Shown: positions 16,817 through 24,681 of the stretch, piece after piece
Numbering within the stretch: the first letter of the stretch is position 1
Layout: every line of letters begins with the position of its first letter
Source of the DNA: Defluviicoccus sp046348835
GTDB taxonomy: Bacteria; Pseudomonadota; Alphaproteobacteria; Rhodospirillales; Defluviicoccaceae
Direction: 5' to 3'
DNA length: 64,000 bases
Assembly: GCA_046348835.1 (NCBI GenBank)
Contig: JAXMDM010000005.1
Location: forward strand, 231,975-295,974
Notes under the pieces: model-generated
Seen by the model: the letters and a program-made list of their open reading frames with translations, nothing else
The model's database searches: none
What the model was told of the DNA's origin: nothing
Program-made: the position numbers and the translations under genes

Positions 16817-17743
16817 ATGAACATCCTCGTGCTCGGCGCCGGAACGATTGGCGGCTATTACGGCGGGCGGCTGGCGGAAGCCGGCGCCGAGGTGACTTTC
16901 CTCGTCCGTCCTGGTCGCGCCGCCCAGTTGACGCGCGATGGGCTGGTGGTCGAAAGTCCCGTCGGCGACATCAGGCGCCAGGTGGCGATCGTCGATGCCG
17001 CTTCACTGACACCCACCTTCGACGTGGTGATCCTCACCTGCAAGGCCTACGACCTCGACTCCGCGATCGAGGCGATCCGCCCGGCCATGGGACCGGCCAC
17101 GGTCATCCTGCCGCTTTTGAACGGGCTCAGCCACCTCGACCGGCTGGATGCAGCCTTCGGGCCCGAGCGCGTCCTGGGCGGCCTCGCCCAGATCACCGGG
17201 CTGCTTGGTGCCGACGGGACGATCCATCACCTTTCGCCCTTGCACCGGTTGGTCTTCGGTCCCCGCCAGCCGGGGCAGGAGGACGTCTGCCGGCGTCTCT
17301 TCGCGGTGATGGAGAAGGCGAGTTTCGATGCCGCCCTGAGCGAGCAGGTCCTGCAGGACATGTGGGAGAAGCACGCATTTATCGCCACTCTGGCCGGCGC
17401 GACCTGTCTGATGCGGGCGGCGGTCTGCGACATCATGGCCGAGCCGGACGGGGAAAGAGTGGTCACCTCCATGCAGGACGAGGCGGCGGCGATCGCCGAT
17501 GCCTCGGGCACGCCGTTGCGGGAGAAGGCGCTGCAGGCGGCGCGGCGCATGCTCACCGACAGGAAATCGCCGATGGTGGCGTCGATGCTGCGTGACGTGG
17601 AGGCGGGGCGACCGACCGAAGCGGATCACGTCATCGGCGATCTGCTCGCCCGCGGCCGGGCGCACGGGATATCGGCACCCTTACTGGATCTCGCCTATCT
17701 GCACTTGCGCGCCTACGCCAACCGGCAGGCGCGCGAGGCCTAA
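16817..17743 (+). CDS. panE: Ketopantoate reductase family protein (PanE/ApbA-like)
   Basis: The product is 308 residues with a strong site GGAGGG 6 nt before the ATG. The N-terminal Rossmann fold carries GAGTIGGYYG (about residues 7-16) for NADPH. CKAYD near residue 75 and the catalytic-type Lys in MWEKHAFIATLAGAT near 185 follow the ketopantoate reductase pattern. The enzyme would reduce 2-dehydropantoate to pantoate for CoA synthesis. Many paralogues of this family act on other 2-oxo acids, so the symbol is provisional. Its TAA shares a base with the ATG of the next gene (TAATG), indicating coupling. Confidence 0.78.
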   Translation: MNILVLGAGTIGGYYGGRLAEAGAEVTFLVRPGRAAQLTRDGLVVESPVGDIRRQVAIVDAASLTPTFDVVILTCKAYDLDSAIEAIRPAMGPATVILPLLNGLSHLDRLDAAFGPERVLGGLAQITGLLGADGTIHHLSPLHRLVFGPRQPGQEDVCRRLFAVMEKASFDAALSEQVLQDMWEKHAFIATLAGATCLMRAAVCDIMAEPDGERVVTSMQDEAAAIADASGTPLREKALQAARRMLTDRKSPMVASMLRDVEAGRPTEADHVIGDLLARGRAHGISAPLLDLAYLHLRAYANRQAREA

Positions 17744-18516
17744 TGTCCCCGTCGTCTCCGCCGCGTGAAGTCACCGCCGCCGTCCTCATTATCGGTAACG
17801 AGGTGCTGTCCGGGCGCACCCGCGACCAGAACCTGCCGTTCCTTGCCGAGCAGCTCAACGCCGTCGGCGTCCGGGTGCGTGAGGCCCGGATCATTGCCGA
17901 CGACGAGGACGCCATCGTCGCCGCGGTCAATGCCTGCCGGGCGGCCTTCGACTACGTGTTCACCACCGGCGGCATCGGTCCCACCCACGACGACATCACC
18001 TCGGCGGCGATCGCCAAGGCCTTCGGGGTGGCGCTGGTGCGCGATCCCGAGGCGGAGGCCCGGTTGCTGCGCCATTACCGGCCGGACGAGGTCAACGCCG
18101 CCCGGCTGAAGATGGCGGACGTCCCGGAAGGCGCGGTCTTGATCGACAATCCGGTCAGTACGGCACCGGGGATGCAGGTGGAGAACGTCTTCGTCCTCCC
18201 CGGGGTGCCGGCGATCATGCGGGCGATGTTCGACGGCCTCCGCCACCGCCTCATGGGCGGTGCCCCCATGCGCTCGCGAACCATTTCCGCATTCACCACC
18301 GAAGGCCGCATCGCCGCGCCCTTGGCGGCGATCCAGACGGCGCACGCGTCGGTCGAAATCGGCAGCTACCCGTTCGCCCGCTACGGCCGCTTCGGGGTGA
18401 GCCTGGTCATCCGCGGCGTCGATCCCGCCGCCGTCGATGCCGCCACCGAGGCGGTGCGGGCGCTGTTGATCGGTGATGGCACGGAGCCGATCGAGGACGA
18501 AGCGGCGGTCCCATGA
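17743..18516 (+). CDS. Molybdopterin-binding domain protein (CinA N-terminal/MoaB-like)
   Basis: The product is 257 residues. IIGNEVLSGRTRDQN near residue 12 and TTGGIGPTHDD near residue 72 are the signature motifs of the MoCF-biosynthesis/CinA N-terminal fold. The C-terminal nicotinamide mononucleotide deamidase domain of full CinA is absent, so this is the stand-alone COG1058-like form. The substrate is unknown; relatives bind molybdopterin or hydrolyse pyrophosphate in ADP-ribose-type nucleotides. It overlaps panE by one base and is followed after 18 bp by a methyltransferase, so the three probably form one operon. Confidence 0.82.
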   Translation: MSPSSPPREVTAAVLIIGNEVLSGRTRDQNLPFLAEQLNAVGVRVREARIIADDEDAIVAAVNACRAAFDYVFTTGGIGPTHDDITSAAIAKAFGVALVRDPEAEARLLRHYRPDEVNAARLKMADVPEGAVLIDNPVSTAPGMQVENVFVLPGVPAIMRAMFDGLRHRLMGGAPMRSRTISAFTTEGRIAAPLAAIQTAHASVEIGSYPFARYGRFGVSLVIRGVDPAAVDAATEAVRALLIGDGTEPIEDEAAVP

Positions 18517-18534
18517 GCGCCGACGGAGGAACGA

Positions 18535-19281
18535 ATGGTGCAGGCGTGGGATCCGGAAGGCTACGCTCGCAATGCCGGGTTCGTCGCCCGGTTGGGCGAG
18601 CCGTTGATCGAGCGGCTGGCGCCTAGGCCGGGCGAGCGCATTCTCGACCTCGGCTGCGGCGACGGCGTATTGACGGCGGCGCTGGCGGCGACCGGTGCCA
18701 GCGTCGTCGGCGTCGACGCGTCGCCCGAGCAGGTGGCGGCGGCACGAGCGCGGGGCCTCGATGCCAGGGTCATGGCGGGCGAGCGGCTGACCTTCGATGC
18801 CGAGTTCGATGCCGTCTTTTCCAACGCCGCCTTGCATTGGATGACCGACCCGGACGCGGTCCTCGCCGGCGTCCACCGCGCCCTCGTCCCCGGCGGCCGG
18901 TTCGTCGGCGAGTTCGGCGGCCACGGCAATGTCGCCGCCATCCGGGTCGCGGTGGCGGCGGTGCTCACCGCCCGCGGTGCCGATCCCGAGCCGCAGCCGT
19001 GGTATTTTCCCACCGCGGCGGCCTGGGGCGAGCGTCTCCGCCGCCACGGCTTCGGCGTCGATGAGGTCGCGCTCTTTCCGCGGCCGACGCCGCTGCCGAC
19101 GGGGATCGAGGGCTGGCTCGACACCTTCGCCGACGGCTGGCTGGAGCGGCTGACCGCGGAGCTGCGTCCTGCGGCGAAAGCGGATGTGATCCGCTTCTTG
19201 CGACCGGTTCTCTGCGACGAGGACGGCTTATGGACGGCGGATTATGTTCGCTTGCGCTTCGTCGCCCGGCTTGCTCCTTGA
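18535..19281 (+). CDS. SAM-dependent class I methyltransferase
   Basis: The product is 248 residues. SAM-binding motif I, LDLGCGDGVLTAAL, lies at about residues 37-50, with VVGVDAS as motif II and NAALHWM as the motif IV region. The overall layout is like trans-aconitate methyltransferase or related small-molecule methyltransferases, but the acceptor is not predictable. It is preceded by GGAGGA before the ATG at 18535 and is the last large gene of the panE operon. Confidence 0.82.
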   Translation: MVQAWDPEGYARNAGFVARLGEPLIERLAPRPGERILDLGCGDGVLTAALAATGASVVGVDASPEQVAAARARGLDARVMAGERLTFDAEFDAVFSNAALHWMTDPDAVLAGVHRALVPGGRFVGEFGGHGNVAAIRVAVAAVLTARGADPEPQPWYFPTAAAWGERLRRHGFGVDEVALFPRPTPLPTGIEGWLDTFADGWLERLTAELRPAAKADVIRFLRPVLCDEDGLWTADYVRLRFVARLAP

Positions 19282-19353
19282 CGTGGACGCGGGCACCGCG
19301 CTTGCCTATGTCAAGATTCCTGCCCCGCCATCGACCGCCACGGGGGTGACGCC

Positions 19354-19596
19354 ATGCACAGCCACCACCGCCCCATGCTGCGCTTTCTGCTCACGCACCT
19401 CATCTACGGCAGCCTCGGCGGCCTCGTCTTCGGCGTGCTCATCCTCTGGTTCGACATCGCCCATCTGTGGTCGATGATGGAGACCTCGCCCGACCGCCCG
19501 CTCTACATCCTGCTCCTCTTCTTCGGCCTGTTCATCACCTTCGGATCGCTGGGGATGGCGGTCGGCATCATGCAATTGGGCGAGGAGCGGGATTAG
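19354..19596 (+). CDS. Small two-helix inner membrane protein
   Basis: The product is 80 residues with two hydrophobic helices (about 9-32 and 47-70) and a short acidic C terminus. The His-rich beginning (MHSHHRP) may face the cytoplasm. I do not recognise a named family. It sits between the methyltransferase and the convergent antiporter gene, and GC codon use supports translation. Confidence 0.6.
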   Translation: MHSHHRPMLRFLLTHLIYGSLGGLVFGVLILWFDIAHLWSMMETSPDRPLYILLLFFGLFITFGSLGMAVGIMQLGEERD

Positions 19597-19622
19597 CGAC
19601 CGGCCGGGGGGCTCGCCCGCCC

Positions 19623-21464
19623 TCATCCGTCGCGCTGCTGCGGGCGCAGTTCCGGTGCCTTCTCGTGCGCCTTTGGCTTCGGAACCATGCCCGCGTCGTC
19701 GAAGCGGCGGGAGCTTTGCACGAACAGCCGCGCCTCACCCTCGCTGAGGCCGAGGCTGCGCAGGGCATAGCCCATCATCCCCAGCGCCAGTTCGCGTTCC
19801 GCCAGCACCGCCAGCCCGACCCCTTCCGCCTCCAGGTGCGCCAGTTCGACCTCGCTGTGGGTGCGGACGACGGTATCGATATCGGGGTTCAGTGCTCGCG
19901 CCAGCTCCAGCACCCGGCGTGCCGCATAGGGGTCGGGAGCGGCGATGATCAACAGGCGGGCATGCTCGATGTCGGCGGCCGACAGGATGCCCGGTGCCGA
20001 GGCGCTGCCGAAGACGGCGCGAACGCCCCGCGCGCGCAAATCCTCGATCAGCCGCCGATCCCGTTCGACGACGACGTAAGGCAGCTCCCAAATGTCGAAG
20101 GCGTTGCCGATCGTCTCGCCGACGCGGCCGAAGCCGACGATGACGGCGTGATCGCGCATCGGCGTTTCATCGCTGACGGCAAGGGACGGCGCGCCCTGTT
20201 CCGGCTTGGCCCATTCCAGCCGCCGCTGCAGCTTCGGCCTGCGCTGGATCCAGGCGGCCAGCCTGTCTGAGCCGGCGAAGACGAAGGGGTTGAGGGTGAT
20301 CGAGAGCAGGGCGCCGGCCAGGATCAGATCCTTACCCTCCGAGGGCAGCAGGCCGAGCGACAAGCCGAGGCCGGCGAGGATGAACGAGAACTCGCCGATC
20401 TGGGCCAGGCTGGCGGAGACGATGAGGGCGGTCGCCACCGAGTAGCCGAAGGCAAGAACGATCAAGAACGCCGCCAGTGATTTGCCGAAGACGATGATGG
20501 CGACGACCGCCAGCACCGCCAGCGGCTGGTCCACCAGGATCGTCGGGTCGAACAGCATGCCGACGGAGACGAAGAACAGCACCGAGAACGCGTCCTGCAG
20601 CGGCAGCGTATCGGCCGCCGCCTGGTGGCTGAGATCGGATTCGCTGAGGACGACCCCGGCGAAAAAGGCGCCGAGCGCGAAGGACACGTCGAACAGTTCG
20701 ACCGAGCCGTAGGCGATGCCGAGGGCGATGGCGAGAACGGCCAGGGTGAACAGCTCGCGCGAGCCGGAGCGGGCCACCAGCGCCAAGAGCTGGGGCACCA
20801 GCCGACGGCCGACGACGAGGACGAGGGTGACGAAGATCGCCACCTTGGCCAGGGTGAGAACGATCGACAGCGCCAGTTCGTTGCCGGAGATCGCCGCGAC
20901 CGCCTCGCCGCCGCCCCCACCGGCTCCTGAGCTCGATGCGAGGGTCGGGGCGAGGGCGGGGAGCAGGACCAGGGTCAGCACCATCGCCAGGTCCTCGACG
21001 ATCAGCCAGCCGACGGCGATCCGACCGTTGTCGGAGTCGAGTGCGTTGCGTTCCTCCAGTGCCCGCAGGAGGACGACGGTGCTGGCGACGGAAAGGGCCA
21101 GCCCGAACACCAGGCCGCCGCCCAGGCCCCACCCCCAGAAATAAGCCAGACCGGTGCCGATCGCCGTCGCGGTGGCGATCTGGACCACCGCGCCCGGTAC
21201 CGCGATCTTGCGGACGACCAGAAGATCCTTGATGGAAAAATGAAGGCCGACGGCGAACATCAAGAGGATGACGCCGATCTCGGCCAACTGCAGGGCGAGC
21301 CCGGTGTCGGCAACGAAGCCCGGGGTATGGGGGCCGACGGCGACGCCGGCGAGCAGGTAGCCGACCAGGGGCGGCAGCCGGAACCGGTCGGCGACAAAGC
21401 CGAGCGCGAAGGCGAGAACGAGGCCACCCACGATGGTCGCGATCAGCGTCGTGTCGTGGGGCAT
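19623..21464 (-). CDS. YbaL/KefB-type cation:proton antiporter with RCK domain
   Basis: The product is about 613 residues from the ATG at 21464, which has CGGAG upstream. The first 400 residues are a CPA2 exchanger with about 12 helices, including LPPLVGYLLAGVAVGPHTPG and IGVILLMFAVGLHFS. The cytosolic part contains a TrkA-N fold with VIVGFGRVGETIG near residue 425 and GSASAPGIL beyond it. The C-terminal tail ends with a Ser/Arg-rich segment. It resembles E. coli YbaL more than KefC. It is the second antiporter of this class in the window, and the two are not adjacent. The sequence is complete, and no quinone-reductase-like ancillary gene (kefF/G) is beside it. Confidence 0.85.
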   Translation of the reverse strand: MPHDTTLIATIVGGLVLAFALGFVADRFRLPPLVGYLLAGVAVGPHTPGFVADTGLALQLAEIGVILLMFAVGLHFSIKDLLVVRKIAVPGAVVQIATATAIGTGLAYFWGWGLGGGLVFGLALSVASTVVLLRALEERNALDSDNGRIAVGWLIVEDLAMVLTLVLLPALAPTLASSSGAGGGGGEAVAAISGNELALSIVLTLAKVAIFVTLVLVVGRRLVPQLLALVARSGSRELFTLAVLAIALGIAYGSVELFDVSFALGAFFAGVVLSESDLSHQAAADTLPLQDAFSVLFFVSVGMLFDPTILVDQPLAVLAVVAIIVFGKSLAAFLIVLAFGYSVATALIVSASLAQIGEFSFILAGLGLSLGLLPSEGKDLILAGALLSITLNPFVFAGSDRLAAWIQRRPKLQRRLEWAKPEQGAPSLAVSDETPMRDHAVIVGFGRVGETIGNAFDIWELPYVVVERDRRLIEDLRARGVRAVFGSASAPGILSAADIEHARLLIIAAPDPYAARRVLELARALNPDIDTVVRTHSEVELAHLEAEGVGLAVLAERELALGMMGYALRSLGLSEGEARLFVQSSRRFDDAGMVPKPKAHEKAPELRPQQRDG

Positions 21465-21587
21465 CGCCGGCTCCGTTGGGGTCGTAAAGGGGGTGTGTTC
21501 TGTATATAGCACGCGAACACGCTGTTCGTACCACCGGCGGACACATCTCTGAGGGTGCCCGCAACAAGATTGGGGTCGGCGGTGCTC

Positions 21588-22283
21588 TCAGCGGACCCAG
21601 ATAGGCGTCGCCGCCACGCGCTCTTGCCAGCCGTGGCGGCCGAGCTCCGGGTCGAGATGCTCCTCTACCGGATAGCCGATGCACAAGTAGGCGATCAGCC
21701 GCCACGACGCCGGTACCGCCAGTACGCTCCGGATCTGCTCACCGTCGAGGATGGAGACCCAGCCGAGGCCGATGCCGTGGGCACGCGCCGCGAGCCATAA
21801 CGCGTGCACGGCGCCGACCACCGAATAGGCCAGGGTCTCCGGCATCGTCCGTCGCCCGAGGCCGTGGCCGAGATCGGTCGCGGTATCGACAAAAACCGCT
21901 AGATGCACCGGCGCCTGGTCGAGGCCGTCCAATTTTAGACGCGCGTAGAGGCGGGCACGCTCTCCGGCGTAGCTGGCGAGCGCATCTCGATTGCAGGCCT
22001 CGAAGTTGGCGCGGACCTCGGCGCGGCGCCCGGGGCTGTCCACCTTGACGAACCGCCACGGCTGGGCATTGCCGACCGACGGCGCCAGCGCGGCGAGGCC
22101 GATCAGCCCGTTGAGCAGGGCCGGATCCACCGTATCCGCCCGAAATCGGCGGACGTCGCGGCGCCAGCGGAACAGCGCCTCCAGATCGCGGCGAAAGGCG
22201 GCATCGAAGGCCGGCGGGTCTACGCCGGGGGCGGCGTCCGTGCTGATCTCCGCATCGGCATCGGGGGTGGACCGGGATGTCAT
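21588..22283 (-). CDS. bluB: 5,6-Dimethylbenzimidazole synthase BluB
   Basis: The product is about 231 residues from the ATG at 22283. BluB fragments reduced FMN with oxygen to make the lower-ligand base of cobalamin. Motifs: FRWRRDVRRF near residue 38, LAPSVGNAQPWRFV near 68, LGWVSILD near 170, then the C-terminal IGYPVEEHLDPELGRHGWQ. These set BluB apart from ordinary nitroreductases. It supports B12 use by IcmF further along, although the genes are not linked. The frame is open upstream to 22451 but overlaps tRNA-like DNA, so that part is not coding. No cobalamin riboswitch was seen. Confidence 0.88.
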   Translation of the reverse strand: MTSRSTPDADAEISTDAAPGVDPPAFDAAFRRDLEALFRWRRDVRRFRADTVDPALLNGLIGLAALAPSVGNAQPWRFVKVDSPGRRAEVRANFEACNRDALASYAGERARLYARLKLDGLDQAPVHLAVFVDTATDLGHGLGRRTMPETLAYSVVGAVHALWLAARAHGIGLGWVSILDGEQIRSVLAVPASWRLIAYLCIGYPVEEHLDPELGRHGWQERVAATPIWVR

Positions 22284-22410
22284 CGCCCGCGAGTGTAGGA
22301 TGCGTCCCCGGTCGACGGAAGAGGAGAGACCGCGGCGGCGGACTGCGATCACGGACGATCCGCCCCTTGCCTCGCCGGATCGGGCGGCGTTAGCCTCGCC
22401 CGACAACCGT

Positions 22411-22469
22411 GCCCGCGTGGCGCGCAATGGCAGACGCAATGGCAGACGCAACGGACTTGAAAAGTCTGT
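22411..22469 (+). pseudogene. Degenerate 5' half of a tRNA-Leu
   Basis: The order GCCCGCG, TG, GCG, a D-loop ending GGCAGACGC, then ACGGA-CTT...AAAA...TCTGT follows the 5' half and anticodon arm of tRNA-Leu. The ACGGA/TCTGT stem is intact with one G-U pair, but the loop is 9 nt (CTTGAAAAG) instead of CTTAAAA. The D-loop carries a 12-bp tandem duplication (GCAATGGCAGAC at 22424-22435 and 22436-22447, plus a partial third copy). No matching T-arm or 3' acceptor CGCGGGC follows. It looks like a decayed tRNA lying 56 bp before the functional tRNA-Leu. Confidence 0.5.
22424..22456 (+). repeat. 12-bp tandem repeat, about 2.7 copies
   Basis: GCAATGGCAGAC occurs at 22424-22435 and 22436-22447, followed by GCAACGGAC. 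It lies in the D-loop position of the tRNA-Leu remnant. Confidence 0.8.
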
Positions 22470-22524
22470 CGGCGCCGGGTGCAGCGTAGGTGCAGAGGAC
22501 TAGGGGTAGGATTAGCGAAAAAAG

Positions 22525-22825
22525 GCGGACGTGGCGAAATCGGTAGACGCAGCAGACTTTAGAAATGGAGTGCCCGCGGGGAAATCCGCGGCGTAGAACC
22601 GCTCAAAGTCGGGGAACGCTAACGGGCAGCGCCCTAGGCCAATCCCGAGCCAAGCCCCTTTTCGGGGAAGGTGTAGAGACTGGACGGGCGGCGTCTAAAG
22701 CCTTCGGGCCATGGCGAAGGGACAGTCCAGACCACGAACGTCGAAAGGCGGCGGCGAAAGTCGAGGTGGTACGAAAATCTGCTTCTCTATAGAGAGTACG
22801 GGTTCGAGTCCCGTCGTCCGCACCA
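22525..22825 (+). tRNA. tRNA-Leu(UAA) interrupted by a group I intron, CCA encoded
   Basis: The exons are 22525-22559 and 22774-22825. Acceptor GCGGACG pairs with CGTCCGC, followed by A and an encoded CCA. The D-stem is GCG/CGC. The anticodon stem is GCAGA (22552-22556) with TCTGC (22778-22782), and the spliced loop CTTAAAA gives anticodon UAA. The variable arm is long (CTCT-ATA-GAGA type) as required for leucine. The T-arm is ACGGG-TTCGAGT-CCCGT. All stems are perfect, so the gene should be functional after splicing. Codon UUA is rare in such GC-rich genomes, but this tRNA also reads UUG by wobble. Confidence 0.93.
22560..22773 (+). ncRNA. Group I self-splicing intron in the anticodon loop of tRNA-Leu(UAA)
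   Basis: The intron is 214 nt, inserted between U34 and A35, the site I know from cyanobacterial and plastid tRNA-Leu(UAA) introns. The 5' exon ends in U that can pair as U-G in P1 (exon ACUU with intron GAGU at 22568-22571), and the intron ends in G (22773). The core carries GTGTAGAGACTGGACGG (22671-22687) and GACAGTCCAGA (22721-22731), which supply the P7/R and S segments (GACT with AGTC). A hairpin CCCC-ttttc-GGGG lies in the P6 region. The core closely resembles the small IC3 introns of proteobacterial tRNAs such as that of Azoarcus, as I remember it. There is no internal homing endonuclease frame. Confidence 0.88.
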
Positions 22826-22973
22826 AACCCGCTACATCCTTCAAGGATGGAGTCCACCGCATCGCGTTGGAGCAAGCGCCCAGCGTACTTGTTTTTCCGT
22901 GCAGAGGCATAAGTACCGACTCGAGCTCGAAGAGAAGCCCCCGACGCGCCGAACCCGCGGTGCCAGCGCACGC

Positions 22974-23723
22974 TCACCTGGCGTCGTGGAAAATAATCCC
23001 AACGGTGTGACGCATCCCGGAGCGGATGCGGCTAACGCCGTGACGCAGATTGACGCGATAATGGCCTTTCGTTCCCCGAACAGGCCGGTTATGGACAGCA
23101 AAGGCGACGGCGTCACCCTGCCGCATGGGCACCACCTCGACCCGGCTCTGCATCCGCGGTCGCTGCTCGGTCAGCGCGAATTCGCCGCCTGTGAAGTCTC
23201 GGCCCGGCTCGGAGAGCAGGATCGCCACTTGGATCGGGAATGCGAGGTCGCCGTAGAGATCCTGGTGAAGACAGTTGAAGTCACCGGGAACATATTGCAG
23301 CAGAAGGGGCGTCGGCCGTGTCTGGCCGACATCGCGGCACTGCTGCAAGAATGCGGCATGGTCGACAGGAAACCGCTGATCCATTCCCGTCCGCTCGTTC
23401 CATTCATTGGCGACGCCGGCGAGACGCGGATAAAGTGCCGTGCGAAGGCCGCCGACCAGGTCCGGCAACGGATAGGTGAAGTAGCGATACTCGCCCTTCC
23501 CGAAGCCATGCCGCGCCATAATGATATGGCTGCGGAAATGGCTCGGGTCACCGTAGAGCGCTGCGATGTCGCCGCATTCCTCGGGCGTGAGCAACTTTGG
23601 CAGGACCGCACAGCCGTAGCTGTCGAGTTCACCGCCGAGCGCCTTCCAGTCGTAGGCGGCGACCCGAGCCTCCGCGGTCGTATCCGCAGAGGCCGGAATA
23701 GCTTTACGCGCGAGGTTGCTCAT
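22974..23723 (-). CDS. 2-Oxoglutarate/Fe(II) oxygenase of the Ogt/AlkB-associated type
   Basis: The product is about 249 residues. The double-stranded beta-helix core shows H153-x-D155 in NCLHQDLYGDL and a distal RVNLRHGVSR segment (H228 a likely third ligand), with downstream arginines for 2-oxoglutarate. The start overlaps the stop of ogt as ATGA, so translation is coupled. Its place in an ada/alkB/ogt cluster suggests a part in alkylation damage, perhaps demethylating nucleic acid or protein, but the substrate is unknown. The C terminus (GIIFHDAR) is conserved in the family as I recall it. Confidence 0.78.
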   Translation of the reverse strand: MSNLARKAIPASADTTAEARVAAYDWKALGGELDSYGCAVLPKLLTPEECGDIAALYGDPSHFRSHIIMARHGFGKGEYRYFTYPLPDLVGGLRTALYPRLAGVANEWNERTGMDQRFPVDHAAFLQQCRDVGQTRPTPLLLQYVPGDFNCLHQDLYGDLAFPIQVAILLSEPGRDFTGGEFALTEQRPRMQSRVEVVPMRQGDAVAFAVHNRPVRGTKGHYRVNLRHGVSRIRSGMRHTVGIIFHDAR

Positions 23724-24286
23724 GCCGTGGCTTCTTTCCGGATGAGCGCACGCTTGCGCTCGATGTCCCAGCGATAACCGGCCAGGTCGCCGTTGGAACG
23801 GACGACGCGGTGGCACGGAATGGCCAGAGCGATTGGGTTGGCCGCGCACGCGCCGGCGACGGTGCGTGGATTCGCCAGCGGGCTGATCCACTTGGCGAGT
23901 TCCGTGTAGCTCACCGTCCTGCCGTCGGCGATCGCCTTCAGCTTTTCCCAGACGCGGCGCTGGAACGGCGTGCCGCGCATGTCGAGCATCAGGTGAAGCC
24001 CTTCGGAAGGCTTGGCGATGTAGCGCAGAACCTTCGCCACATCGTTCTCCACTGCGGCCTCGCGCGCGATGAGCGTGGACTGCGGGAAGCGCCCGGCGAG
24101 ATCCGCTGCCAGCTCCTCGGCGTCGTCGCCGAGCAGGATGCAGCAGACGCCCTTGTCGCTGCGTGCGACCAGCACCTTGCCGAGTTCGCAGTCGGTGATC
24201 GCATACGAGAGAACTTCGATGGCTGTTGAGGTGGAATTCACCTGCGCGCTGGAGCGCAGCGTGTCGGTTTCGACCATGAGGTTCAT
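23720..24286 (-). CDS. ogt: Methylated-DNA--[protein]-cysteine S-methyltransferase
   Basis: The product is about 188 residues. The start at 24286 has AGGAG 8 nt before. It takes the alkyl group from O6-methylguanine onto its active cysteine in PCHRVV (C158). RGTPFQRRVWEKLKAI near residue 102 and NPRTVAGACAANP near 140 are the helix-turn-helix and Asn-hinge signatures. The N-terminal half resembles the middle part of Ada (ILLGDDAEELAADLAGRFP), so the protein looks like an Ada C-terminal paralogue. It is coupled to the 2OG oxygenase. A candidate Ada operator lies 57 nt upstream. Confidence 0.9.
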   Translation of the reverse strand: MNLMVETDTLRSSAQVNSTSTAIEVLSYAITDCELGKVLVARSDKGVCCILLGDDAEELAADLAGRFPQSTLIAREAAVENDVAKVLRYIAKPSEGLHLMLDMRGTPFQRRVWEKLKAIADGRTVSYTELAKWISPLANPRTVAGACAANPIALAIPCHRVVRSNGDLAGYRWDIERKRALIRKEATA

Positions 24287-24343
24287 TGTCGTGGCTCCTG
24301 CCCTGTCCTCACGATCGAAATTACTTATCTGGTCGCGTCTCCA

Positions 24344-24372
24344 AACTCCGATCCTTGCCCTCAAATCGAAAC
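24344..24372 (-). promoter_or_regulatory. Candidate Ada operator upstream of ogt
   Basis: The element AACTCCGATCCTTGCCCTCA continues as AATCGAAAC on the plus strand. It matches the element before ada (27244-27271) at 26 of 28 positions and lies at nearly the same distance from the start codon (57 versus 55 nt). Within it, TCGAT and ATCGG flank a 12-bp core on the coding strand. It is inferred to bind methylated Ada. Confidence 0.6.
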
Positions 24373-24681
24373 CTTACCGACCCCGCGCGAGAAAAATGAA
24401 TAATGACGGGCGCTTGCACACCCGGCATGCGAAACGCGATGCTCTCTTGTGAATATGGACTATCGCATTCCTCGCCAGCGCGAACGGCCGGTCAGGCACA
24501 TCTAAGGATCGCTGTTGCCGCGAGAAGAAAGGTTTCGCCGGATGTGAAGCGGACTTCCGCTTCGCCATTATCGAGGATTTCCACATCGGCAGGGCCAGCA
24601 ACAACGAACTGACCGATATGTCGCATCCGATTCTGATGGCACTCCGGTTATTGTCATCAGACTGAAAGGAAACTCCGGGAG
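24365..24681. other. Intergenic region between ogt and the AlkB fusion gene
   Basis: This stretch holds part of the candidate Ada operator at its left edge. The rest has no gene I would support. A short plus-strand frame ending at about 24663 (IIEDFHIGRASNNELTD is readable) could be a decayed fragment but is too short to assign. The AT content is higher than in the flanking genes. Confidence 0.4.

Noticed and set aside
22284..22451. Upstream extension of bluB
   Set aside because: It runs into tRNA-like DNA and lacks BluB features; the ATG at 22283 gives the usual length.
22440..22480. Reading of the anticodon arm as tRNA-Phe (TTGAAAA loop)
   Set aside because: The D-arm and surrounding order are leucine-type, and no T-arm or acceptor for a Phe tRNA follows.
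24541..24663. Short plus-strand frame resembling a protein fragment before the AlkB fusion gene
   Set aside because: Too short, no ribosome site and no family recognised.
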